This document shows, one piece after another, positions 10,453 through 20,702 of a stretch of DNA of 64,000 nucleotides. The translations under genes were made by a program, and so were the position numbers. A model generated the notes under the pieces. The model made no database searches. It worked only from the letters and a program-made list of their open reading frames with translations, and was not told where the DNA came from. Every line of letters starts with the position of its first letter. Positions within the stretch are counted from its first letter, which is position 1. Source of the DNA: Mucidula mucida (Eukaryota > Basidiomycota > Agaricomycetes > Agaricales > Physalacriaceae); contig JADNYV010000037.1 of NCBI GenBank assembly GCA_015501055.1, forward strand, positions 62,001 through 126,000, read 5' to 3'.

Positions 10453-12712
10453 AGGACTTGGTCAAGAATCCTATCAAAAAGGTTAGCAAGATGATTGCAC
10501 GAGAAACATACAACATACTTGTCAGGTTTCTCTCGTGCAACAGTGACAGCCTCGTCGTACTTTCTCTTCGCCAACCTATATCCTCTATCCATCTTCTCCG
10601 CATCCGGCTTCTCCATCCCGACCTCGCCCACCCCAATCTTCAGCATATTCAACAAATGCGGCACCATATCATCTCCGCCAAGCCCCGTCCACGCCGACAC
10701 CCACTTGTCCTCTTCGCCGCTCTTACCCAAGCTTCTCATCATCCTCATCCACAAGAAGCTCTGCAATGCATTCTCACTCTCATCCGCTACCAACGCAATC
10801 ATCACCGTCTCCACTTTTCCATTTGCTCGGACTTGCTCTAGAAGGCCGGCGTCCCCTCCTTTTTCTGTGCTGAGGAAAATGCAAAGCGCGTCGATTATGT
10901 CGATCCTCTCCTCCCTCGTTTGGAACCCTTGCTTCAACAAACTCCACACCTTCTCAATAGCACCCGCCTTGAATGCCGCCTGCACCACTTTCACATGCCG
11001 ATGCCTCGTTGGGCACGGCTTGCTCAATCTTGCGAAGAAAGCCGTGTCCGCGTCCTTGAAATAAGCCCCAAAACCCTCCTTGATCATGTCGTAAACCATT
11101 TGATTCCCCCAACAACCTTGCAACAACAAGTAAAGTGCACTGGCGGCTGATTCGCTCAACTGCAGGAGCCCGATAACTTGGCGGACGACAACAGGAGTGA
11201 ATAATTGGTTCTTAAAGGAAGTGTCCGGCGGCGGTCCTCCTTGATCAGCATCATAGTTCCAGCTTTCCGACCCATCCTTGCTGAGCAACATCTCGGCCAA
11301 CAGGGTAGCTGCAAGCCCTGCAGTCTGTTTGTCTGCATGTTCAAAAGCGCCAGTGACGATCACAAGTCTATCAGGTGAAGAAAGAGTCTTCTTCGCCTGG
11401 GTTCTGAGGGATTCCCCGTCTGTGGAATACACGTCGCACAAGGACGTGAGCACTCCGTAGGCAAGATGCCGTGTCTTGTTGTGCGGGAAGTGATGACTTT
11501 GAAAAGCATTTCAATAGCGGTGTCCATTGATAAAACCAATGCGCCAGTTTGTTGACTGCCCTTAGTCGCACCTTCCAGCACCCTCTTGACATAAATCAGA
11601 ATCAATGGCAATAAAAAAGACACAGTAAACATACCAATGCTTGAACAACAACTTTGGTGTCTCCGGTATTCACACATCCCACAATAAACTCTCCAAACCC
11701 TCCCTTAATCGCCGCCTTCCGTATACCATTGAAACTCATAAGCAGACCATTCACAACGCCCACCTTCTCCTCCGTCTTGTACTTGTCTCCCTCCAGTATA
11801 TCCTTGAAAGCCGCTATCACAGGCTCCAGATCCTTCTCGTCCGTTTGCCTAACCAGCGCCCACTCCTCCGGCGCACCATACATATCCGGATTTTTGAACT
11901 GCAGGCGCCAGACAAGCCCCTTCCACCACTTATCTCCGACCAGAAATAACATTAGCGCTTTATCCTCTTCCTCGAGTCCCGTGAGTTTCTCGACAACAGG
12001 ATCAGCAAATGCCGCTCCGCATTAAAAATAAGGTCGATGAATTTGCGTATGATAGACTCCCTGAGTGGTGTGACATCTTTGCCAACAAGCTCCTGGAAAT
12101 CAGTGTCCGTGAGGTAGTACAACAGCACTCCCTGCGCTTGGGCGTAAACGTCCTTATTTGTCGATAACAGGGATTCTTGGGCAAGCTCGGAGGCGCCGGC
12201 GGTCAGCAGAACTTTGGTGCACAGAGACCATCCAAACACGGAACAAACATAGAAGCCTGAAAGCAGGGCTCTGTCGTCCTCGTGCGTAGAAATCATTGTC
12301 GTAGGTTGGGTGGTAACAACAGGTGTGTATGTGCTGGCTTGCTCGGAACCAAAGAGCTCCTCAAGCAGAGAATAAACGGTGTTACGTGTCAATTCGTTCG
12401 TGTTGGATCCAGCTAACACACTCAGCATTGCGTTGAAATGAGGATGCAACGCCGCCCTGGCAGTGTCGTTGCTGAGAAAAGTGCCCCAGACTAGCTGTAT
12501 GGCAACAATCGCTTCATTTTCATCGGTGATTTTAGCAAGGCTGGACGCAAGCTGCACTGCAAAAGGCGCGATGAGCTCCGCAGCAGCCTTGGGGTCCGCT
12601 TGCCTGGCTAGTTCCAAGAGAGTGAGAGCCTAAAAGAAGTATTAACACGAAGAAAAGAGATGCGTGAGATTACACGAACCTCCCATCTTTTCTCAACTTT
12701 GCTACTCTGCGC

Positions 12713-13243
12713 TGTTAGCGACTGACTAAGCCACGAGACTCAACCAGGTACCACAGCAAGAACTAAGGAAGAAAGCGTTCGCGTTCGTAAGACTAGGCTA
12801 GGCCAGGTGTATAAACGAGATCGGAACTAAAGTACAATGATACTACGCTACTGCTTATATACTAGTAAGTCTGTGTTTGGGACTCCTTGTTCATACGTGT
12901 TTCTGCTAGGGTTAACTCCACGCCCTTAACCCAGTGTTGTATGCTACTAGTCCATGAAACCATTAAATACGAGTGGTAACTGCATGTAAGTAATAATACT
13001 GAAACAACCATGTGTGCTACGAGTGTCGGCGGTGTGTATACAATAGGGAGTCCATGAGGTATCGGCATGTATGATGTCATCCATGTGTTGGACGTGTGTC
13101 CGACATGAGTACGGCTTCGGTAATGAAAAGGAGTATGATCGGTGACGAAACAGATGATGAAACAGTCCGCTGGTTGATAAGACAAGGCCCCCCGATAAGA
13201 TATGATAAGATGTGAAAATGTGAAAATATGGCGATTCATAACA
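12713..13243 (-). repeat. Gypsy-1 3' LTR
   Basis: 531 bp, beginning TGTTAG and ending TAACA on the plus strand, so the termini are 5-bp inverted repeats. The purine-rich tract abuts it at 13244-13258. Confidence 0.92.
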
Positions 13244-13258
13244 TCACCCCCTCCTTAA
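13244..13258 (-). promoter_or_regulatory. Polypurine tract of Gypsy-1
   Basis: On the minus strand the sequence TTAAGGAGGGGGTGA runs directly into the 3' LTR. This is the expected position and composition of the primer for plus-strand DNA synthesis in LTR retrotransposons. The same tract precedes the 3' LTRs of Gypsy-2 and Gypsy-3. Confidence 0.8.
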
Positions 13259-16200
13259 GGCGCAAGTTCCATTCTGCGCCAGAGTCGCTCCATGAGGGCT
13301 GCAGAGGGTAGCGTGACGTCGAGGGGTTCGGTATCGGGCGGTGGCATGGGTCGGAATAGATGTGATGGAAATTGCGACATGGGGACTTCAATGCGAGCAA
13401 GCGCGGGTGGCTTCGGCTTGTTCGGATATTGTTGGTGGAAATCGCTGATAGCTTCGTCGGCATTTTTGAGATTGCATGCCGGTTCCCATGTCTGCTCGTG
13501 TGTGCCGTAACCTTTCCAGTGAACCTTGTATTGAAAACCCCCGCGGTACTTTCGGGAATTAACCACTTTCTCAACCTCCCATTCCGGTTCGGCTCCTTCC
13601 AGCACAGGTGGTGGACGCGTGTCTCGGGGTTGTGTTGGAAATTGGGGCTCGTGGTAAGGCGTCAACAGGGCCTCATTGAACACGGGATGGATGCTTTTCC
13701 ACGTGTGAGGAATCTGGAGCTTGTAAGAGCTCATCCCGACTTTCTTGATCACTTTGAACGGCCCGAAGCGTTTGTCATCGAGCTTCTTCATTGGTCGATC
13801 CGTGCTGAGGTTCGCCCTTCCAGCCATACTTTGTCGCCTTCCTTGTACTCCACTGCTCTGTCCGTTTCCTGTCATAAAACCGTTTCATATCCTCTTTGGC
13901 CATCTTCAATGCCGACCCCACTTCGTCCCATGTTTTCCTCATGCCGTCGGCAAACTCCTGCGCAGTCTCATTTCTCGATGCCGTTTTCGGGGCGGTGCCT
14001 TTGTAGGGGTGTCTGCCCATGTCTGCAAAGAACGGAGTGACTTTAGTTGCCGAGTGTACCCGATCATTGTAAACAAATTCGGCAGAGGGTAGCCATTCAT
14101 GCCAGTCGTTCTGATGGTAGTTGACAAATAACCGTAAGAAATGTTCTATCTCTTGGTTCAGCCGTTCCGTCTGCCCATTTGCCTGTGGATGATACGCCGT
14201 TGTAAAGTTTCCTTGTATGCCCAACAACCGGTACAACTCCTTCATAAAACGCGAGTGGTATTGTGGACCGCGATCATGTATCATCTGCGTGGCATCCCAT
14301 GTATGGGGAAAATGCGATCTCGGTAGATGCGGGCCATGCCTTCTGACGTCAGAGTGGTGTGTGTCGGTATGATACGTAATCGCTTTGTGAAATGGTCCAC
14401 AAACGTGCTGATAGCGTTGTATCCTCCCGATTCCGGCAGCTCTCCAATCATGTCCGTCCCTACTATTTCCCATGGCTCGCTTGGCACATCAATAGGATGA
14501 AGAGGTGCAGCCGGCTTCGTGCGATGTGACTTGTGACCTGGCATTTTTGACACCCTTCTACGTATTCCCGGACGTCTCGGCTGATTCCTGGCCACCAATA
14601 GGTGCGTGTGATCAGCTCGAGGGTCTTGTATCGTCCAGGATGCCCTGCAAGCTGTGCATCATGGTGCATTCCAATAACTCTTCCCCGCAATTCCTTGTCC
14701 TTCGGTATGTAAATACGATCCTTCCACATAATAAGTCCATTTTCCTTCTCTTCCCATCCTTTTTCTTTGTTTTCTAATGCTTTTTGTACGTATCTGTCTT
14801 TGTTTCCTTTTCTTTGTTTGATTTTGTTAAGTAATTCGTCCTCCGGTGTATCTACTGTATGTAAAGAAAATTGAATTTGTGAAATAAAAAACTCCGGCTT
14901 GAGCAAAACAACGTTTTCGTTATCTTTTTCCCCCTTCTCAAGGCCTGTCATCCTTGACAAGGCATCAGCTTTCCCCATCGTCTTGCCCGGCTTGTGAATC
15001 ATCTGTATGTCATATTCCGCTAACTCCGTAACCCATCTCGCCTGCCTCCGATTCAACTTTTGTGGTTTCCGGAAGTACTGGAGGTTTTGATGATCGGTAA
15101 ACACCTCCACTGTTTCCTTTGCTCCAAGGAGATATTGTCTCCAATCATCAATCGAGTCCATAATAGCCATCATCTCTTTGTCGTAGATCTCATAATTGCG
15201 CTCTACTTCGTTCAGCGCGCGAGACCGAAAGGCTACTGGTCTCCATTTTCCGTCACCAACTGGGAAAGAACCGCCCCGTTCGCATAGTTCGAGGAGTCTG
15301 CCTCAACTCGAAACTTGCCGTCGTCGCGTGGTACGATCAGAACGGGTTCTTCCGTCATCCTCCGCTTCAACTCCTCAAACGCCTCGTGCTGCTCCATGCC
15401 CCAAACCCACTCGCCCTTCCCGGTTAGCGATGTCAATGGCTTCGCTACTCCCGCAAATCCCCGGATGAAACGTCGGTAGAAGTTGCAGAAGCCCAGGAAT
15501 GACTGTACTTCCTTCTTCTTCGTCGGCTCCTTCCATTCCTTACTACGGCCACTTTTGCCGGATCCATCTTCACTCTCCTCCTCCAACAATAACTCCTAAG
15601 TATCTACAGTATGTGCCTCGAAAACTACATTTCTCGGGTTTTAAATACAACTTATTTACTCGTAATATTTCTAATACTCGTCGTACGATATGCCTATGTT
15701 CTTCCAACGTGTTCGTAAAGATAAGTATGTCATCCAAGTAAACTATAACATGTCCTTCATCAATCAGCTCCTTGAGAATGTGATTCATGAACGATTGGAA
15801 TGTCGCCGGCGAGTTTGTAAGTCTGAAGAACATGACTGAGGGCTCGAACAGGCCTCGATTTGTTCTAAACGCCGCTTTCCACTCATCACCTTCTTTGATC
15901 CGGATGTTATTGTAACCCCATCGGACATCCATCTTTGTGAAAACCTTTGCTCCCTTCAACTTGTCGATAAGCTCCTGAATCAACGGCAAGGGTATCGGTT
16001 CTTGATTGTCATGTCGTTTAACTTCCGATAATCCTGTACTGGTCCGAAGGCTTCCATCCTTCTTTTTGACAAAAAGAAGGGTGATGCCATGGGTGAAATT
16101 GATGGCCGTATACGTCCCGTCGTATGTTTTCTCCAGGAACTCATCTAACGCCTTCTGCTCGGATGGACTAAGGGGATAAACCTTGCAGTCAACCGGTTTG

Positions 16201-17231
16201 GAACCAGGCGTAAGTTCTATCGCGTGATCCCAGGGTCTTCGCTCCGGTAACTTGTCAAAGTCCGCCTTGCTGAATACATCGGAGAATTCCTCGATGTAAG
16301 GTGCAGCAGCGGATGAAGGCTGTTGTGATCTCAGCTTTTCTCCGCTTTTGCGATAGTTGTCCCAGTCCATCCAGAACAAACGCTCTCCCTCTTCCAACTT
16401 CTCTTCTACGTCTTCTCCTTCATCTTCCGGTGAGTCGTACTCGGGTAGATAGCCGCAGCGGTCTGGGCATCGATCAAAGGTCAATGTGGATTCCGTCCAG
16501 TTGATCGTGGGGTTGTGATATCGTAGCCAATCTAGCCCCAAAAAGATACTTGTTTTGCCGAGATTGGTAACGGCCAACTCAATCTTTTCAGCGTGATCTC
16601 CGATCTTCATCCGGACCTCCACAAAACCTTCGATTGCTCCTCCCTCGTTTAGGGTTCCATCCGCATTGTAGACAGGGAGCTTGACCGGTAACTCCTTGAT
16701 CGGGAGTCCGTTCTTCTCGACGAATTCTTTATTGACACAAGAACCCGTTGCTCCACTGTCAAGAAGGGCACTCGTTTCCCATTCAGAGCCTGTGTGTACG
16801 CTCTCTATGGTTACTCGGAGTTTCATGTCCTGCCCCTTTGTTCCCCGGATGTACTTCCTCGACTTTTTCAACTCCGTCACAACTTCCACCGCAGCTTCCT
16901 TTGTCAACGCTCTGATCGCCATCACCTTCTCCTCCGTCGCTTCTCTCTCTCTCCGCTCCGGCATCCATGCTCTCAAAATTCCCACTGCTCTCGACACGTC
17001 ATCCTCTCTTAGCCGTTGTGCAATCCACTCGGGCGTATTTGGCTCAAATCTTTCTTTCGCAGGTTTTGTTGGTAAAGTCGTCGATGATATTTTAGATGTT
17101 TCAGTACCCGTACTGTAAATAGATTCTGCATCTGACGACCCTTCCTTGATGACTGCTCCGGCAGGACTGCGTCTACTGCGGGAGCTTCGCAAAACCCAAC
17201 TCTTCGGCCAGCTTCTTCTTCTCCTCGTCAT
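13255..17231 (-). pseudogene. Gypsy-1 pol: protease, RT, RNase H, integrase, chromodomain (frame-broken)
   Basis: The longest piece (17231-15570) contains the aspartic protease motif LLDSGATGSCVNKEF and the reverse transcriptase with VYLDDILIF. The following pieces contain RNase H (KETVEVFTDHQNLQYF), the zinc-binding and catalytic parts of integrase (TYWWPGISRDVREYVEGCQK; MIHDRGPQYHSRFMKE; YHPQANGQTERLNQE) and a C-terminal chromodomain (KYRGGFQYKVHWKGYGTHEQ). The order PR-RT-RH-IN-chromodomain places it among chromoviruses. Small indels change frame near 16090 (two that nearly compensate), 15590, 14520 and 13850. pol begins inside the end of gag in the +1 frame, overlapping by about 59 nt, suggesting programmed frameshifting in the ancestral element. 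Confidence 0.9.
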
Positions 17232-18101
17232 TCATCTCGGTCCATAAACCCCGAATCGTCTGGGGTCGACCCTTCTTCGGACAGAACCTGCTGACGTGGC
17301 CGTGTTCGCCACAGCTGAAGCAAAGTCCTCTTCGACGTGCGTTGTCGATGTCCATCGGCCTGCCGGCTCCTCCATAGGTAACACCGGTAGCATCTCGTCG
17401 TGTGATCGGCGTTGGAGGTGGGTTCGTAGGATTAGCTCTCGATGTAGCCACCTGCGGAGCTTGAGGCCGGGACTGCATGCCGGACCTCTTGCTCGCCGCC
17501 CGCCTTCTCCATAGCTGATCGATCTGAAGGATCTGTGCCTTCCAATCCTTGTACTTCTCTGGCAACCCGTCTCGGCTGCCATAGATCTGGTCGATGATCT
17601 TCTCGTTGACATTGGTCTCGAGAAGTCGTACGACGAATGCGTCATCCTTTGAGTATCCTGCCTGAGTGAGCAGGACCTCGAACTTCTGGAAGAAGTCTTG
17701 AGCGGTGTCTTGCCCCTGGCGCAACCGCTCGATCTGGTCTTGCGCGTCTCGCGCGAGGTTGGAATCCACAAATCGCTCCTTCAAGTCTTCCTTGAACTCC
17801 GTCCAAGAGACTGTCCATTCCTCTTCTTCCTCATCGAAGTTCTGGTCCGAGTAGTTCTGGACCCATGCATCTACGTGATCTCCTCGGATGTAGGAGAGAA
17901 CAACATCGATCCTTTCGGAGTCAGATGTGAGGTTGTTCTTCTTGTCACGGATGTATGTGAACATCGATCGCCACCAGCTCTTGTACTTGGACTTGTCCCC
18001 GTCATAGTCGTAAGGCTTGTTGACAAGGGATCGGCCTTTGATTTCGACATCGGCGTGATGAGCGGGTGTGTGAGGAGCGGTTTGGGTGCTTCGTTGGACA
18101 T
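17173..18101 (-). pseudogene. Gypsy-1 gag with zinc knuckle (one-base frameshift near start)
   Basis: The start MSNEAPK at 18101 matches Gypsy-3 gag, but a run of four A is reduced to three near 18081, shifting the frame. The rest (from about 18080, clear from 17964) is open to 17173 and contains the gag core (SWTEFKEDLKERFVDSNLAR) and one CCHC zinc knuckle, CFSCGEHGHVSRFC. The product would package the element's RNA. Gypsy-3 carries the open version. Confidence 0.88.
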
Positions 18102-18684
18102 GATGAGTCGGGGTGATAGGATCGGAGAGTGAAAGGGTGAAAGTGGGGATATAGGAGATGCGGATTTGATGAAACGGGTGAGGGAATAGAGGTTTGGATG
18201 AATAAGGAGGAGTCGCCTAGATCTGAGATAGAATCCAGGACTTGGTAGGGTGGGGAATGATGGTGTGTATCGTAAGGTAAGTAAGGTAGGTAGGTATCGT
18301 AACTGTCTACACTATTTTACCGACTACTGACTACGTATCTACGGAGCCCAAGAGCTCGTCACAAGTTCGCAATTGCCCAGCCGACGTCCCTCTGGTGTGA
18401 GGTAAGCCGAAGTTTTCCTGGGAACGGGGGTTGACCCGTAAACAGCGCCCACTGAAGTGCAACTGCCAAAAGTTCGTTCTCGTGAGAGCGGCTACTTCCA
18501 GCACCCGAGGCAGTTATCTCTAACTGTTAGCCGGCGCTACTGGGACCAATACACACGTATGCGGACGTGCGCTGGAATTAGGATTCCGTCGATCTGTAAA
18601 CAGGAAAGGGGATGGGGAATGTGCGATGATCAAACAGCGAAGTGCTGATCGACGATCAGGGATGTGTGGTAGGTGGTAGAAAGG
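18102..18684 (-). other. Gypsy-1 leader (untranslated)
   Basis: About 580 nt between the primer-binding site and the gag start. It is closely similar to 45014-45599 of Gypsy-3 and 43634-44220 of Gypsy-2. No open frame is conserved among the three, so it is probably the untranslated leader and packaging region. Confidence 0.6.
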
Positions 18685-18695
18685 AGTTCCAATCT
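18685..18695 (-). promoter_or_regulatory. Putative self-priming primer-binding site of Gypsy-1
   Basis: Two bases inside the 5' LTR, the minus strand reads AGATTGGAACT. The LTR contains its near-complement AGTTCCGATCT (minus strand of 18803-18813) about 33 nt downstream of the TATA box, where the transcript should begin. Pairing is 10 Watson-Crick pairs plus one G:U. See Gypsy-3 for the perfect version. Confidence 0.65.
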
Positions 18696-18697
18696 TC

Positions 18698-19228
18698 TGT
18701 TAGCGACTGACTAAGCCACGAGACTCAACCAGGTACCACAGCAAGAACTAAGGAAGAAAGCGTTCGCGTTCGTAAGACTAGGCTAGGCCAGGTGTATAAA
18801 TGAGATCGGAACTAAAGTACAATGATACTACGCTACTGCTTATATACTAGTAAGTCTGTGTTTGGGACTCCTTGTTCATACGTGTTTCTGCTAGGGTTAA
18901 CTCCACGCCCTTAACCCAGTGTTGTATGCTACTAGTCCATGAAACCATTAAATACGAGTGGTAACTGCATGTAAGTAATAATACTGAAACAACCATGTGT
19001 GCTACGAGTGTCGGCGGTGTGTATACAATAGGGAGTCCATAAGGTATCGGCATGTATGATGTCATCCATGTGTTGGACGTGTGTCCGACATGAGTACGGC
19101 TTCGGTAATGAAAAGGAGTATGATCGGTGACGAAACAGATGATGAAACAGTCCGCTGGTTGATAAGACAAGGCCCCCCGATAAGATATGATAAGATGTGA
19201 AAATGTGAAAATATGGCGATTCATAACA
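18698..19228 (-). repeat. Gypsy-1 5' LTR with TATA box
   Basis: 531 bp, almost identical to the LTR at 12713. On the minus strand a TATATAAG box lies at about 18839-18846. The block AGTTCCGATCT follows at 18813-18803 and probably marks the 5' end of the RNA. Confidence 0.92.
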
Positions 19229-19398
19229 TGCGCCTCCTCCAACAACCTCGAAATGTCATCTATCGTCGGCAAATTTGTTTCTTCCGCAGCGTCGTCATTT
19301 CTCTGTTGAAGGCGAGTTTCCCATGATTGTCGAATGTCGTGGTGGTGGCCGTGTTTAAGAACGATCAAGTCCTTTGCAGAGCCAAGCATCCCAAGCAT

Positions 19399-20559
19399 TT
19401 AGTAGGTGTGCCTGTCTCAGATGCGAATAGGAGCATAATACATGCACAGCTTGGATTGAATGACAAGCCAGGTTTGAACATTAGATGAACATACTGCGAA
19501 TATGGATGGCCATGCAAGTCGTTAAGCATGGTCACACGACACTGGCCAACAAACATTGGCAGGTTTTGCTTTCTGCTATCATAAGAAATTCTGGCCATTA
19601 CATATTTTGCTTCCTAGAACTCGAAAAAGATATCAAGGTTACGATCCATTTTCTGCCAAGACGGACGATCTTCAAATAGATATGAGAAGAAATTTGGAGT
19701 GTAAGAGGACCATGTACATTGCAGCTGTCAACTGCTAGGTGCCAGTGATGGATTTGATGTGATGGAGAGCGTCGCCACAAGTTTTAGCACAGGCGGGAAT
19801 TTTGGGCAGCATTTGTGTTTTTTACGCTGGGATCCTTGAGTACGCCACAAGTAGCTAAGGAACAGGAGAGATTGCGAACAGAACACGGGAAAAGATGTAC
19901 TTCTCGTGGCCACTGAAAATTGCTACGGGTCAAGATATCGAAGGAGGAATGGAATAAGATGATTTGTTCCAACTTTGATAATGGTGGGGGTCTGCAATCC
20001 CTGAGACATCCAAGATATTTGGCTTTGTTTGGCTTGGGCCTTAGCCTCTGCCGAGGCGGATGGCACAGCTTTCCTCAGGTCAAAGTTTGCTGTTCTAAGT
20101 ATCAGGATCTTTAATCCATACCATTTCGAGTATTTTGGTCAGAGGAATTCCTGAAATGCCACATGGAAGACTATGATTATATCATGAAGTAATACTTGAA
20201 GTTTGTATTTTCACTATTCCTCTGACCAAAATGTTCATTGCCGTCCCAAGGGCAATACTTACTTATAGACCTAGAGTAGTCTCGGAAGCCGACTATGAAG
20301 ACAGTCTTTCTACTACTCCTAATCATGGACCTACGAAGCGACTTAATCAGAATCTAGAAGCCAAGGTATTCATGAGTGGCATGTGTATACAAACAACTTA
20401 AGCACCGATGACTGGCGTCTCATGCTAGTAGAAACCCGCCCGTACACGTCAATAGTGCTGTATCGATAACTTTCGGGACAATAACGCTGCGGAACTGGCC
20501 ACATAGCTGCACAGTGGCGATTAGGGCGACCCTGCGATCGTGATCAAATCGTGATCCAA
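19399..20559. other. Intergenic stretch, includes a 17-bp hairpin
   Basis: Between the visible start of the armadillo-type gene and the FunK1 promoter. Only short random open frames are seen. The one structural signal is the inverted repeat at 20132-20232. Confidence 0.5.
20132..20232. repeat. Perfect 17-bp inverted repeat (101-bp hairpin or mini-transposon)
   Basis: ATTTTGGTCAGAGGAAT at 20132-20148 is repeated as its exact reverse complement at 20216-20232, with 67 bases between. No clear target duplication flanks it. It could be a foldback repeat, a very small MITE or a transcribed hairpin. Confidence 0.6.
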
Positions 20560-20702
20560 TGTGGCCATTGTCGACCAAACAAGAAACAAACAAAGCCCAA
20601 CTTGGTAACTGACAGTCACGACACGAACAAAGGCAAGCGTCGCGCTATAAAACCACGCGTGAGTTTCTTTATCATTGAACACCAAGCACCCCAATCTCAC
20701 AC
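20560..20702 (+). promoter_or_regulatory. FunK1 gene promoter with TATA box
   Basis: TATAAAA at 20646-20652 lies 51 bases before the ATG at 20703, a usual spacing for a fungal gene with a short leader. The block 20560-20670 is repeated in inverted orientation at 1-112. Confidence 0.6.

Larger units (their letters stand above)
12713..19228 (-). mobile_element. Gypsy-1: complete Ty3/gypsy chromovirus, minus strand
   Basis: A 6516-bp LTR retrotransposon with 531-bp LTRs and the 5-bp target duplication TGCGC on both sides (12708-12712 and 19229-19233). Internal order on the minus strand is 5' LTR, primer-binding site, leader of about 600 nt, gag with zinc knuckle, protease, reverse transcriptase, RNase H, integrase, chromodomain, purine-rich tract and 3' LTR. 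The two LTRs differ at only two positions that I could see, both transitions, so insertion is recent. gag and pol nevertheless carry frame breaks, so this copy is probably not autonomous. It splits the armadillo-type gene. Confidence 0.95.
7891..19398 (-). pseudogene. Armadillo/HEAT-type repeat protein gene split by two transposon insertions
   Basis: On the minus strand a helical-repeat protein can be followed from 19398 (MLGMLGSAKDLIVLKHG) to the stop at 7891. The first exon stops at 19229 after SRLLEEA, where Gypsy-1 is inserted, and resumes at 12712 as QSSKVEKRWE. A 50-nt intron (12679-12630) leads to ALTLLELARQADPKAAAELI. Later parts lie at 12617-11602, 11590-10460 and 9672-7891. A solo LTR sits between codons for DQVL and NVIK at 9678-10452. 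A 48-nt intron (GTATGT...TTGATAG) lies just before that exon. Additional damage: frame changes near 12030, 11490 and 8890, and an in-frame TGA at 8773-8775. The repetitive helices suggest an ARM/HEAT superhelix. The block HLAYGVLTSLCDVYS slightly recalls the UNC-45/She4 central domain, but this is weak. The C terminus is acidic. The gene is certainly non-functional in this allele. Confidence 0.75.

Noticed and set aside
12862..13239. 125-codon frame ending in QTQTY, repeated at 18847, 39356, 41113 and 50520
   Set aside because: It lies wholly inside the LTRs; the frame is a by-product of LTR sequence and differs between copies.
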